A DNA stretch of 64,000 bases from Palsa-360 sp963719875 (GCA_963719875.1 CAVRDJ010000004.1:558001-622000), one strand, 5' to 3'; shown: positions 26,832-35,929, counted from the first letter of the stretch. Translations and numbers: made by a program. The notes: generated by a model not told the origin, from the sequence alone.

Positions 26832-27086
26832 CGCTCGCGCCTTCTCCGGCGAATTCGATTTAGATAACTAAGCAGCACTCTGCAAGAGCAAACTCGAAGC
26901 CAAATCTGCAAGGAGATATGTCCTTCGCTACCTTGGAGAAGCCATTTGACGGGCTCCAAATTGCGCAATTCATTGCCCAGATTGTGCATGGAATTGGCAC
27001 TGCGTAAACAGATGGTTGTTTTTGCGCCTGATCTCGTATGAGAGGTGATTCCCATCCGGTAATCGTGGCCAAGTTCTGAGAAATCC

Positions 27087-27292
27087 GGTGGTCTCAATGG
27101 GTCGATGCAACACTTGCGCAAAGACTTCTTCTAGGGGTCTAGGAGGCTGTTTTCGTTCGCGGGCGTCAATTCCAACAAAACAAAAGCCCTGTTTAGGTTC
27201 TGAATGAGTCCTGTCGCACAGATTGATTCTCGATGGGAAGTATTGTCAGATCAACCGATTAGAAGGTGTTGCATCGACCGGTTGAGCCGGCA
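27087..27292 (+). repeat. 206-bp terminal-inverted-repeat element (copy B)
   Basis: Same ends as copy A (GGTGGTCTCAATGGGTCG ... GACCGGTTGAGCCGGCA) and the same 206-bp length. It is flanked by GGCCAAGTTCTGAGAAATCC on the left and GGGATTATCGAAATGTGGG on the right, which together rebuild one 39-bp REP-like palindrome. It lies in the gap 26832-27466, where I otherwise see only the terminator at 27400. Confidence 0.78.
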
Positions 27293-27399
27293 GGGATTAT
27301 CGAAATGTGGGTTTTGGCAGGTCGAAATCATGCACTAGTTCGGCGCCTGCGAGAACTATCAACGACGCTTCGTAGATCAAACTGGCGGTCAATCTGACA

Positions 27400-27432
27400 C
27401 CAAAATCAAAACGGCCCACGAAGGGTGGGCCG
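27400..27432 (-). terminator. Rho-independent terminator of the MmgE/PrpD gene
   Basis: On the minus strand, stem CGGCCCAC/GTGGGCCG (27425-27432 with 27412-27419) and a 5-base loop, followed by TTTTGATTTTGG. It lies 35 bp after the stop of the 27467 gene. Confidence 0.75.
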
Positions 27433-27466
27433 CTCTGCTGCAGATGATCGGATGCATGTCAGCGAA

Positions 27467-29152
27467 CTAGGAAATTCGGGGCGCAGTCCTGTCCGATAGC
27501 GGACGCGGATTGCCGAACTTCGCAACGAGCGCGATGGCGTCGCCGATGTCCTTGCAATCCTTCAGATTCATCCAATACTGGATGGCTTTCTCCGCCTGGT
27601 TCTTGTCTACTCCCTGGAATTCGGCTGCGCGGTGGTACTTCGCAAGGAGTTCGTCGTGCGTCATGGGTAGTATGGGACCGCCGGTAAACGTTTTCTCTTC
27701 TCCCGATTTCTTGCGAACCGTGAAAATATCCCGGTTTTCGAGGTTCGGACTGAAGGTGATCCTGGCCATCAGTTCTCGCACCTTCGGATCCATGTATTTG
27801 TCTCTCGCGAAGGAATCAAAATAAATTTTCCCGTCCAGCAGCATCCGGGCCACATTGTACGGAGCGCTGTGGTCGGCCGTCTCCCGATTGCGCGGGTCCC
27901 ACTTCGGCGGATCGCAAATTTCCTGCCAACCGAAATAATGAAACTGCGCATCGATCGATTCGATCTCCTCGGGTTTGGTCCACTGCAGGATCTCCGGCGC
28001 AATCGTCTGGTGGAAGGATTGATTGTTTCCTTCGGTCGCAATGCGCTTATACCCTCCGCCATTCCCGTGGATCACTTCAATCGATAGCCGGCCATCAGGA
28101 CTGGCCGGCAACTTCAGGTCTCGCGTGGGCGGACCGATGTGCGCCCACAAACCGTCGCGGGCTTCAAACGGCATATGCGGACCCGTCATTCCCTCACGCG
28201 CCAGCATCGCGCCCCACACCCCGTTGCGCACTTGCTCGGCGCTATGCGTCCCTTTCCACATCGACTGGATGCCAATATGGCAGACGTACATGGGCATATG
28301 CGGCACCAAGGCGAGCGACAATGCATTGGCTAGTTGATCTTCATTCAATCCCATCAACTTTCCGCATGCCATGGCGACGCCAACACTATGGTATGGGCTG
28401 TCCCAGCCGTCAGGGTCGTAATTGCCCTTGCCGGTGTTTCCGATGGCATCGATGACCTCATAGCAGATCGCCATGGCGGCCATTACATCCGGGCCGCTCG
28501 AGTGCAGCGCCTCTCCCACCGCCAGAATCCCGCCAAACATTTCGTTGTTATGCGGGGTCGCATTGAAATCGGTGTTGCGAATCATAGCGCCGTTTGTAAA
28601 GGCGGCCATCTCGTAGGTGGTCTTTATGCCGTAGCCCATAACCGTGCATGGACCCGGCATCGTCTGCGACAACCGGGCGTTGATTCGGGCCGGCTCGCTC
28701 TCGAACCCGGCATAGAGCATGCCCACCGTATCCGTCTGCAAAAAATTGATCGTCTCGATGGTTTTCGCGTCCAGGTCCTTGAAAGAAAATCCGTGCACCC
28801 AGTCGACGATGCGGCGGCTGCACTCATCCATTGGGCCGTTTCCCCAAGCCCGGCCCGAGTCGTTCACCCAGCCGGACCGCGTCTTGGTGATGTAGAAGGG
28901 CTGTGCTGTCGTTGTGACTTCCTGACTTTCACGGATATCAGGAAAATGTTGCTCCCGCCCGTGCTCTCGCGGGGCCAGGGGGCTCGTGGGCGAAATCGGC
29001 GGAAGCTGCTGCCCCTGCCGAGCGAATGCCGCAGGAGCTTTGAGCATTCCAGCTACGGCGGCTCCTGCGCCCAGCCTCATCAGGTCCCGTCGACCGAGCC
29101 CCGAGCGGCTTACCTTCGGGGCGCTCTTCCCATTCTTGAGATTTTTTGTCAT
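27467..29152 (-). CDS. Tat-exported MmgE/PrpD family protein (copy 1)
   Basis: 561 residues from ATG 29152, with GGGAGG upstream. A twin-arginine signal (GRRDLMRLGAGAAVAGML, residues 20-38) is followed by the MmgE/PrpD fold, whose best-known member is 2-methylcitrate dehydratase. Recognisable stretches are GPMDECSRRIVDWVHGFSF, FTNGAMIRNTDFNATPHNN, GWDSPYHSVGVAMACGKLMG and WDPRNRETADHSAPYNVARM. Classical PrpD is cytoplasmic, so export is notable. The substrate is unknown. A related Tat-signal copy lies at 30308. Confidence 0.85.
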   Translation of the reverse strand: MTKNLKNGKSAPKVSRSGLGRRDLMRLGAGAAVAGMLKAPAAFARQGQQLPPISPTSPLAPREHGREQHFPDIRESQEVTTTAQPFYITKTRSGWVNDSGRAWGNGPMDECSRRIVDWVHGFSFKDLDAKTIETINFLQTDTVGMLYAGFESEPARINARLSQTMPGPCTVMGYGIKTTYEMAAFTNGAMIRNTDFNATPHNNEMFGGILAVGEALHSSGPDVMAAMAICYEVIDAIGNTGKGNYDPDGWDSPYHSVGVAMACGKLMGLNEDQLANALSLALVPHMPMYVCHIGIQSMWKGTHSAEQVRNGVWGAMLAREGMTGPHMPFEARDGLWAHIGPPTRDLKLPASPDGRLSIEVIHGNGGGYKRIATEGNNQSFHQTIAPEILQWTKPEEIESIDAQFHYFGWQEICDPPKWDPRNRETADHSAPYNVARMLLDGKIYFDSFARDKYMDPKVRELMARITFSPNLENRDIFTVRKKSGEEKTFTGGPILPMTHDELLAKYHRAAEFQGVDKNQAEKAIQYWMNLKDCKDIGDAIALVAKFGNPRPLSDRTAPRIS

Positions 29153-29305
29153 GACCAGATCGCACCTCCCGCCAGGCCGTGGCGCCGGGCTGACTACTTT
29201 TCGCGCGTTGGCACAGATCATAATGCATAACAGACAGGCCCTCAAGCATTGCAAACGTCACGGCGATCTCAAGCTGGACCACCGGGAGGACACCGGCAGT
29301 ATGGA

Positions 29306-29344
29306 GGCCCAGTTCCTGATGAACGACTCATCAGGAACTGGCCC
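29306..29344. other. Long perfect-arm hairpin upstream of MmgE/PrpD gene
   Basis: Arms CCAGTTCCTGATGA (29309-29322) and TCATCAGGAACTGG (29328-29341) are perfectly complementary around an ACGAC loop, with partial pairing outside. It is 155 bp upstream of the minus-strand start at 29152. No T-run. The rest of the gap 29153-29516 shows nothing recognised. Confidence 0.5.
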
Positions 29345-29516
29345 AGGTGATGGTCATCGGCATTTCCATTCATTATGGGCTCCAGAGCCCTTCCTATGGC
29401 GATCATTAACGGACGAAATTATTTGAAAGGCGCAAACGTATTAGACTAGCGGGGCTTCACAAACTGGGACGATCTTCGTCCAGCGAGGCACATCGAGAAA
29501 GAAAAGAGGAAATCAA

Positions 29517-29696
29517 ATGAAGGCCGGCGTCATAACAAAACCAGGCAGGACTCCATTGTTCGCAGACTTTGACGACCCCGTACCGCAAGCAGACGAAGAA
29601 TTAATTGTCGTCACCGCGTCCGCTTTAAGCCAGGTCACGAAAAGCCGCGCTTCGGGTTCCCGCGCGTGCAATGAACATATAAATTCTTGCGGCTAA
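29517..29696 (+). pseudogene. Truncated zinc-type alcohol dehydrogenase/quinone oxidoreductase remnant
   Basis: 59 codons with a good ribosome site (AGAGGAAA). The product MKAGVITKPGRTPLFADFDD, then PVPQADEELIVVTASALSQV and TKSRASGSRA, matches the N-terminal end of MDR-family oxidoreductases (normally over 300 residues). After SRASGS the similarity is lost and a stop follows. No remainder of the gene is visible downstream, so it is a decayed or deletion-truncated copy. Confidence 0.6.
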
Positions 29697-29899
29697 CAAG
29701 CCCCATGACGTCGATTCAAGTTTCGTTCGGTTCTGAACGGTATCTGATATCCCATCATTGCTCTAAATCAAAGACAACTATTCCAGTTGCGCTATTTTGC
29801 TTTCCTAGCTGGCATTGAACAGGTAGGTGCATATTATTGAAAAGTCGCCCACCCTCATAGTCATGGCATTATCCATATGCGAAACAAAGGGTGACTTTG

Positions 29900-30085
29900 A
29901 TGACCATAAGCGAAGCAGTGACAAAGCCGGTTTCGAAGGAAGTGGCCATAGTTGCGGTATTGGAAAAGCAACAAGAACTCCTACGCGAATTGCATCACCT
30001 GCTGACGCTCTACGCGCCAGCATGGTACACAGAAGAAATGGATGCCCGGCTGGCTGCATCTACTGCCAAGTTCACCATGCCATAA
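29900..30085 (+). CDS. Small hypothetical protein
   Basis: 61 residues from ATG 29900 with GGGTGA just upstream. A GTG at 29891 is an alternative start. A helical middle (VAVLEKQQELLRELHHLLTL) is followed by YAPAWYTEEMDARL. The pattern looks coding, and small acidobacterial proteins with a similar helix-plus-YAPxWYTEE layout seem familiar to me, but I cannot name a family. Cytoplasmic, no partner. Confidence 0.5.
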   Translation: MTISEAVTKPVSKEVAIVAVLEKQQELLRELHHLLTLYAPAWYTEEMDARLAASTAKFTMP

Positions 30086-30307
30086 AGATTTCCCCTGCCG
30101 CTATTTTCAAACACATAAATCGTATTCGACTTGGCCCGGCTTTCCTATGCGAACCGAAACCAACGTGGCTTTTTCAGGGGTATAGGGCAAGGACCATCAA
30201 AGCAAAGCAGGAGGATCGACTCTATATTTGGCGATCCGTCGCAATCGGAACACGAGTTGGACGAGGACGATCCTCCATTTAGGTGCCGGGAGGCTGCAAA
30301 ACTGGGC

Positions 30308-31885
30308 TTATTGTTTCGTCAATAATTGAGCCAGCTTGCTCGAATCCGGCAGCGTTTCCAAGTTTAGAACAGCCTCCCGGATTGCCGATACTTGGCCGGC
30401 CGGAATGACGTGGCCTGCCAGATTTTCAAACTTCTCAACCACGTCGGCTTTGCTCGCAAAGCTCCGCTCGCTTCCGCGCGGCGTCTCAACGGTTTGCGTC
30501 AATACTGTTCCATCTTTCAGAAATACTTCGGCTCTAACCATCTGCCGGAATTCAGAGCCTCGCGCCATGATATCCGGATCAGCCACCACTGTGACTTTAT
30601 CAGCAAGCGCTATCCGGACCGGATCGACAATCTTCAATGGAGTGAACTGATCGACAAAAACATTCCCGTCGACAAGGAGCGTCGCCACGCAGAATGGCAG
30701 GTTCAGTTGTGCCGCGGAAATCCCCGCAGGACGATACTTCCAGCCTACATGATCCACGGTCACCTGAGAGCCATGCACGACGATGTGGTCCACCTCGTCG
30801 ACAGAGAACGGCCGCCGTGCCCGAATCGCACGAATCGCGTCCAGTGTCGTGTGGTTGCTGCTCACGCAGGAGTAGAACTTGAGCGAGACCTGCATGGTCT
30901 CAAAGCGCGTCCCCAGGCCAGAGGTTAGCTCGGCCAAGTTGAACCGGTCGTGCGAGCGGGAGAATGTTGTGCAGAAGCCGCCATAATCACTCTCGAAAAC
31001 ATTCATGATTCCCGTGAACCCGTTGGCGGCGAGCAAACCACCGTACAGGCCACTTTGGGCTGACCGGCCCGTGTGCATCCGCAAGACCATGGAACCATAC
31101 TGGGCGGCCATGAGGCCCGCCGACTGCGTGCCGGCGATTCCTAACGCATGGACCGTCTGCTCCTTTGAGAGCCGCAATGCGGCTGCCGCCGCTGCCGCCG
31201 ATGAGAACACTCCAACGGTCGCTGCGGAGTGCCAACCCTGGCCAATGTGTTCCTCTCCCATACACTTTCCCACCCGCGGCCCGATCTCGTAACCGGCAAC
31301 CGCGGCAGTGAGAAAGTCGCGTCCGGTCATCCCCGGTCTGATTTCCGTAACGGCCAGGAGAGAAGGCAGCGTAACAGCCCCCACGTGCATCACGCCCAAC
31401 CGGTGTATGTCGTCAAGTTCAAATCCGTGCACCAGGGTGCCGTTGACCAGCGCGGCGTGCGGTGCCGAGAGCCTCAGCGATGTGCCCCAGACGCCGCAGG
31501 ATTTTGAGGTGTCAAGCTGTTGGAGAGTGCGCATCAGGATGCGACTCCATTCCAAATCCACGCTATAGAGCGCGCAACCCAACGAGTCCAGAATCAGCAG
31601 CTTGATTCGATCAATCACCTCCTCGGGGATTTGTTCATAACGAAGACCCGATACGAACGCGGCCATCCCTTGGGTATATGGATTGCCGGCAAGGGTCTCG
31701 GAGGTGCGTTCCGTAGCCGGGGCATCAACTTTCTTGGCCTCCCCGGGCATTTGCTCGTCAGAGGGGCGAGCGCTATTTTCTTGTGCGCTCGCACTTGGCG
31801 CGCTTGCAACCAGCGCCGCCGCACTGCCAGCGGCGATCTTCAGAAAATTGCGGCGATCGACGGATTTTTCCTCTGATTTGGCCAT
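30308..31885 (-). CDS. Tat-exported MmgE/PrpD family protein (copy 2)
   Basis: 525 residues. Twin-arginine signal DRRNFLKIAAGSAAALVASA (10-29), then the MmgE/PrpD fold: IPEEVIDRIKLLILDSLGCA, ALVNGTLVHGFELDDIHRLG, AAVAGYEIGPRVGKCMG, WHSAATVGVFSSAAAAAAAL and LGIAGTQSAGLMAAQYGSMV. It is closer to the canonical family than copy 1. GGTGAC lies upstream of the ATG. It is separated from copy 1 by a truncated oxidoreductase and a small gene. Substrate unknown, with dehydratase or isomerase chemistry expected from the family. Confidence 0.87.
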   Translation of the reverse strand: MAKSEEKSVDRRNFLKIAAGSAAALVASAPSASAQENSARPSDEQMPGEAKKVDAPATERTSETLAGNPYTQGMAAFVSGLRYEQIPEEVIDRIKLLILDSLGCALYSVDLEWSRILMRTLQQLDTSKSCGVWGTSLRLSAPHAALVNGTLVHGFELDDIHRLGVMHVGAVTLPSLLAVTEIRPGMTGRDFLTAAVAGYEIGPRVGKCMGEEHIGQGWHSAATVGVFSSAAAAAAALRLSKEQTVHALGIAGTQSAGLMAAQYGSMVLRMHTGRSAQSGLYGGLLAANGFTGIMNVFESDYGGFCTTFSRSHDRFNLAELTSGLGTRFETMQVSLKFYSCVSSNHTTLDAIRAIRARRPFSVDEVDHIVVHGSQVTVDHVGWKYRPAGISAAQLNLPFCVATLLVDGNVFVDQFTPLKIVDPVRIALADKVTVVADPDIMARGSEFRQMVRAEVFLKDGTVLTQTVETPRGSERSFASKADVVEKFENLAGHVIPAGQVSAIREAVLNLETLPDSSKLAQLLTKQ

Positions 31886-32283
31886 GGTGATGTCACCATC
31901 TTAGATTTCTCCGCTTCGGACGCACACATTGCAGCCGCCGAGCCAGACCACAAACAACCCGGCAGGAAGCGGAAGGCTCCAACAATTACGGCAACTAAGT
32001 CGAGTGTTCCCGGCGAAGGACGGCCCCATCATACACCCCAGAAAGGCGGCAGTTGGATTCGATTCATTTCCATCAACTGCTTTCTCTGTTGGCTGTGCTC
32101 CTAGGCACTAGTTTATTAAATTCGCAGACCTTACAGGACCACACAGTCACGCACATCGCCCAGGCGCGTCGTCAAAGAACAATGAAGAGATCCACGGACG
32201 CACTCTTTTCCCCTGAGAAACCGCCCTATCAGTAATCGGCCGGTTCCTCCTAGGTGCAAAAGGCCACATTCCGATAACGGGAT
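31886..32283. other. Intergenic region without recognised gene
   Basis: 398 bp between two minus-strand genes. Only the REP-like repeat at 32262 is recognised. Small frames here have no ribosome sites or family signal. Confidence 0.4.
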
Positions 32284-32293
32284 TTATCTGGCC
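32262..32293. repeat. REP-like palindromic repeat (solo copy overlapping a stop codon)
   Basis: 32 bp, GGCCACATTCCGATAACGGG followed by ATTTATCTGGCC. It covers the last codons and stop of the MetE-like gene (stop at 32284), so it could form the 3' end of that transcript. Confidence 0.55.
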
Positions 32294-33495
32294 GGAGGGC
32301 GGCGCTTCGTGCGGGGCTTCGAGGCCTTGCGCGCCCAGAGCTTCTTGCTCGCGAGGTCCGCTCCTTCGCGCATAGCCTTGAATTTTTCCCACACGATCGT
32401 GGGATGCACTTCTGTTTTGTAGGTCGCTTGCGAAGAAAACCCGCAGTCCGATCCCGCCATGACGTTCTCGCGGCCTACCAGCTTCGCAAATCGCAAGATA
32501 CGTTCCGCGATCCACTCTGGGTGCTCGACAATATTGCTGGCATGCGTGATCACGCCGGGACAGATCACTTTCCCCGCAGGAACGTTGATCTTCTCAAAGA
32601 GGTGATATTCGTGCTCGTGCCGCGGGTTCGCGGACTCAAAACTGTACTGGCCTGCTTTGATCTTGAGAACGTGCGGTAGGAAATCTGCCAACGCCGCTTC
32701 ATGGATGCGCGGTCCTTCATTGATCCCATAACAAGTATGGAATCGTACTTTTTCAGATGGAATTCCCGATAGTGCAGTATTCACCGCCTCTACATAGATC
32801 GCTGCCCGCCGCTTCTTCTGCCGGCCGTCAAAGCGAGGATCGACAAAGATCTCCGAGAGGAACGGATCGTCTACCTGCACCAGAATGCCCGCAGCCACGA
32901 TGGTCCGATATTCCTTGTTCAACTCAAGGGCCAGCGCGTGGAAATATTCTTCCTCGCTCTTATAGTACTCGTTGGCGCCCACGCCCGAAGGCGCCGTGGC
33001 TGGCAAGAAAACGTGTTCCTCTTCTACGCCGGCTACCTTTGCTGCGTTCTTCACGTTCGCGATGTCTCGCTGGAGAGATTCCTCACCGCGGTACTTCAGC
33101 GGTCCCGTGCACACCACCGGCACGGCGGGTACAACGGCTCCCCCCATCATGGCTTGCTGGAAGTACTGCGCGTAATACTCAGGAAAAGCTGAAACTTCCT
33201 CGGCGAACGAGACCTGCTTTTGGCCAGGCCGAGATTCAAAACCTTCGAGGCGCTCTCGAATATAGGTAAAGAACCCCGACTTGGAAAATTCTCCATCTGT
33301 GACCGTATCGATGCCGCATTCAACCTGCTTGCGTACGCAGTCCGTCACCGCTTTGGAAAGAGTCGTATTCCACTCGGTTTGGTTAAATGCTTTGCCGCCG
33401 CTCTTAGCTTTAAGCAGATCGAGGAGCTGGTGCGGGCGGGGTAAGCTACCGGTATGTGTCGTCTGGATGTGATCGATGTTCTGCTGAACGGCCAT
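32284..33495 (-). CDS. Cobalamin-independent methionine synthase C-terminal-domain protein
   Basis: 403 residues from ATG 33495, with AGGGGTC upstream. It contains only the MetE C-terminal catalytic domain, as in stand-alone MetE-like methyltransferases. The zinc ligands are visible: His and Cys in VRFHTCYG, Glu in the following strand (YSFESANPRHEHEYH region), and the last Cys in MAGSDCGFSS. The N-terminal IDHIQTTHTGSLPRPHQLLD is typical. Methyl donor and acceptor are uncertain, since such proteins often do not use methyltetrahydrofolate-glutamates. No methionine-pathway neighbour or riboswitch was seen. Confidence 0.87.
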   Translation of the reverse strand: MAVQQNIDHIQTTHTGSLPRPHQLLDLLKAKSGGKAFNQTEWNTTLSKAVTDCVRKQVECGIDTVTDGEFSKSGFFTYIRERLEGFESRPGQKQVSFAEEVSAFPEYYAQYFQQAMMGGAVVPAVPVVCTGPLKYRGEESLQRDIANVKNAAKVAGVEEEHVFLPATAPSGVGANEYYKSEEEYFHALALELNKEYRTIVAAGILVQVDDPFLSEIFVDPRFDGRQKKRRAAIYVEAVNTALSGIPSEKVRFHTCYGINEGPRIHEAALADFLPHVLKIKAGQYSFESANPRHEHEYHLFEKINVPAGKVICPGVITHASNIVEHPEWIAERILRFAKLVGRENVMAGSDCGFSSQATYKTEVHPTIVWEKFKAMREGADLASKKLWARKASKPRTKRRPPAR

Positions 33496-33601
33496 CGCGA
33501 CCCCTAATTGCCGCGCGCCGGTGCGCACCGGTTTTGCGTCTGTTCCTGGTGAAATGAGCTGAACGGCGCCACCATTATGGCACAATACTCAGTCTGGCTC
33601 T

Positions 33602-33638
33602 GCCAACTCCCGATAAGCGGAGATTGTCGGAATTTGGG
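33602..33638. repeat. REP-like palindromic repeat (diverged solo copy)
   Basis: 37 bp, GCCAACTCCCGATAAGCGG followed by AGATTGTCGGAATTTGGG, diverged at both ends. It lies upstream of the MetE-like gene. Confidence 0.45.
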
Positions 33639-33696
33639 AATTTGGGTAGTCCGGTTCAGAATCTTGCGCTTACGACTTGATCCGCGCACTCGCGGA

Positions 33697-34419
33697 TCAC
33701 GCGGGCTGCTGAAAAAGGCCCGCGCGTAGAATCTGACAAAGCCATCCAGCGTGGGGCAGACCCGAGTGCTTCAGAGCGTCTGCCTCCCGTTCGAGATCGT
33801 ACTCCACGCGTCGTATGGTCACGTTTGGTCCGTCCAACAACAAATACGACGCGCGAGGATCGCCGTCATAGGAAAGGCTAACGCTGCCCGTATTCGCTAC
33901 TGTCATTCCTTCAAGGTGGCGAACATATGGACGGTGAATGTGTCCGTAGACCACGATAGGAACTTCAAGGCCTCCGTAGACACTCTGCAGCTCGAGGTCG
34001 CTAGCACCGGGGAGCGGGGCTAGCCAGAGATCGTTTGGGCTGGCGTGAAGGATTGCAACAGCGCCTTGGCGTTGCAGGTAAGGAAGCGTTTGGAGCCAGC
34101 GGATCCTATCTTCCCCGAGTGATGTCCGTGTCCACGGTATCATTTCTTCGAAGGCTGCCAAGATGCGCCGGAGCTTCGGGAATTTTGTGGCCAGCTTGGT
34201 GAGATCTTCGGGGCTCCAAAGCATTTCATCTGTATTGCCACGAACGCCAAGCCACCCGAGGTCGCGAATCCGATCCACAACGTCGGCAGGATGGGCACCG
34301 TTCGCGGCTAAATCGCCGCCGTGTAAAATCACATCAGGGGAGTTCAAACGCAAGTCTGCAAGAACCGCTTCGAGGGCGGTGAGGTTGCCGTGGATGTCTG
34401 ACACTATCGCGGTCCGCAT
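33697..34419 (-). CDS. Calcineurin-like metallophosphoesterase (YfcE/MJ0936 type)
   Basis: 240 residues. Metal-binding motifs run in order: SDIHGN (residues 7-12), HGGDLAANG, GVRGNTDEM (the family GNxD with Thr), ILHASPND and VYGHIHRPYV. This is the compact two-metal phosphodiesterase fold, cytoplasmic, with no signal. Start taken at ATG 34419, with GTG at 34425 an alternative. The natural substrate is not predictable. Confidence 0.88.
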   Translation of the reverse strand: MRTAIVSDIHGNLTALEAVLADLRLNSPDVILHGGDLAANGAHPADVVDRIRDLGWLGVRGNTDEMLWSPEDLTKLATKFPKLRRILAAFEEMIPWTRTSLGEDRIRWLQTLPYLQRQGAVAILHASPNDLWLAPLPGASDLELQSVYGGLEVPIVVYGHIHRPYVRHLEGMTVANTGSVSLSYDGDPRASYLLLDGPNVTIRRVEYDLEREADALKHSGLPHAGWLCQILRAGLFQQPA

Positions 34420-34573
34420 TCGCACACAACGTAGAGCGCATCAATCCCAAAAGACACACTATGCCAGAGTCACGGCATGCTCGGAAGCAATCGACGTGGT
34501 TACGGAACTCGGCAAACTGGAGCGACTCTTGAACAATCGAATCACCCAAACTAGATAAGTCCCGAGGAACGGA

Positions 34574-34779
34574 TGCCGGTTCAACCGGTCGATGCAACAC
34601 CCTATAACCAGTTGATCTGACAATGCTTCTCATCAAGAATCAATCAGTACGGCAGTGTTCCATCAGAACCTAAACAGGGCTTTTGTTTTGTTTGAATTGA
34701 AGCCCGCGAACGAAATCAGCCTCCTAGACCCCTACGAGAGGATTTTGGGCAAGTGTTGCATCGACCCATTGAGACCACC
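34574..34779 (-). repeat. 206-bp terminal-inverted-repeat element (copy C)
   Basis: Inverted relative to copies A and B: begins TGCCGGTTCAACCGGTCGAT and ends ACCCATTGAGACCACC, again exactly 206 bp. The interior carries AACCTAAACAGGGCTTTTGT. The flanks are less clearly palindromic (GATAAGTCCCGAGGAACGGA and CCATTGTTCAGGAGTTATGC), suggesting decay of the outer repeat. Confidence 0.75.
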
Positions 34780-34867
34780 CCATTGTTCAGGAGTTATGCG
34801 ATGAAGAACAATTCGCTTCATTCGGACGCGCCTCGGGTGTATAAGACTTCTAACACGGAAGGTCAAA

Positions 34868-35035
34868 ATGGAAATCTCCGCTCAATGTCGTATTCATGGC
34901 GATCCCGCTTGCCGCTTATCAGGGAAGACGGGAGGCCAGGACGAGGTGACCTCCGATGGACTCTTGGCTGTGTGTGCCAGCGGGGGAATCTTTACTCGAG
35001 AGACCCCCAAGAAGCGCTCCGTCGCTCCCGAGTAG
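34868..35035 (+). CDS. Possible small protein or leader ORF
   Basis: 55 codons with an excellent ribosome site (GGAAGGT, 4 bases before the ATG). The product starts MEISAQCRIHGDPACRLS and ends FTRETPKKRSVAPE, with three cysteines and no known domain. It ends 48 bp before the secreted-protein gene at 35083, so it may be a leader or first cistron of that operon. An overlapping longer frame through the region includes the 206-bp element and is rejected. Confidence 0.42.
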   Translation: MEISAQCRIHGDPACRLSGKTGGQDEVTSDGLLAVCASGGIFTRETPKKRSVAPE

Positions 35036-35082
35036 AGGCGTCACGTACGATTAAAGGACATCTGAGGCTGAAGGGGCAAGAA

Positions 35083-35910
35083 ATGAAATTATGGTCCAGC
35101 CGAGCGAGACTTACGGCCTCTGGAATCACGGCGGTGCTGTGTGTCCTCTCGCTGGCCGCCGTGCCCTCCGCTGCTCAGGCCCCTGCTTACCGGGCGCCCC
35201 GGACGGCGAATGGTAAACCCGAGTTGAGCGGGATTTGGCAAGCACTCAACACCGCAGATTGGGATCTCGAAGGCCAGGCAGCCGCAGTGGGGCCGGTGCC
35301 CTCGCTGGGAGCGGTATTCGCAAAGCCGCCCGGGCTCGGCGTAGTGGAAGGCGATGAGATCCCGTATCTGCCGGCGATGGCCGCGAAAAAAAAGGACAAT
35401 CAAGCGAATTGGGTGAAGCTGGACCCGGAGGTCAAGTGTTATTTGCCGGGTGTGCCACGCGCCACCTATCTCCCCTACCCGTTTCAAATTGTCCAGTCTC
35501 AGAACAACATCCTGATTTCCTATGAGTACGCGGGCGCCGTTCGCATCATCAACATGGGGGCGCCAACCAAGGCCCCGGCCGATAGTTGGATGGGCTGGTC
35601 CAACGGGCACTGGGAAGGCGAAACGCTGGTGGTCGATGTGACCAGTCAAAACGAAGATACTTGGTTCGACCGTTCCGGGAACTTCCACAGTGACGCTTTG
35701 CATGTGGTGGAGCGCTACACTCCCCGCAGTGCGGACACTCTTACCTATGAGGCCACTATCGAAGATCCGAAGATTTTTTCGCGGCCCTGGAAGATCAGCA
35801 TGCCGCTGTATCGCCGTGTGGAGAAGAATGTCCGGCTCCTGGAATACAAGTGCCCGGAATTCGCGGAGGAGTTGTTGTATGGGCCTCTGCGCAAGAAGCC
35901 CAGCAACTAG
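35083..35910 (+). CDS. Secreted protein of the DUF6152-associated family (copy 3)
   Basis: 275 residues from ATG 35083, with AAGGGGCAAG upstream. Signal peptide ending PSAAQA. Motifs are RTANGKPELSGIWQALNTAD, the single-Cys segment VKCYLPGVPRATYLPYPFQ, SWMGWSNGHWEGETLVVDVT, WFDRSGNFHSDALHVVERY and TIEDPKIFSRPW. It is a diverged member of the same family as 11161, 22989 and 35930. It starts a likely three-gene operon (35083, 35930, 37030) with 19- and 29-bp gaps. Function unknown. Confidence 0.78.
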   Translation: MKLWSSRARLTASGITAVLCVLSLAAVPSAAQAPAYRAPRTANGKPELSGIWQALNTADWDLEGQAAAVGPVPSLGAVFAKPPGLGVVEGDEIPYLPAMAAKKKDNQANWVKLDPEVKCYLPGVPRATYLPYPFQIVQSQNNILISYEYAGAVRIINMGAPTKAPADSWMGWSNGHWEGETLVVDVTSQNEDTWFDRSGNFHSDALHVVERYTPRSADTLTYEATIEDPKIFSRPWKISMPLYRRVEKNVRLLEYKCPEFAEELLYGPLRKKPSN

Positions 35911-35929
35911 ATCGATAAGGGAGGCTCCC

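Noticed and set aside
26490..26867. 125-codon plus-strand ORF at 26.5 kb
   Set aside because: Arg-rich antisense shadow of the L13e-like gene.
21413..27293. Repeated segments considered as a CRISPR array or integron sites
   Set aside because: Copies are kilobases apart, in both orientations, with no regular spacing, spacers, cas genes or integrase.
34753..35082. Long upstream extension of the secreted-protein ORF at 35083
   Set aside because: It begins inside the 206-bp element and overlaps a better-initiated small ORF. The signal peptide and ribosome site place the start at 35083.
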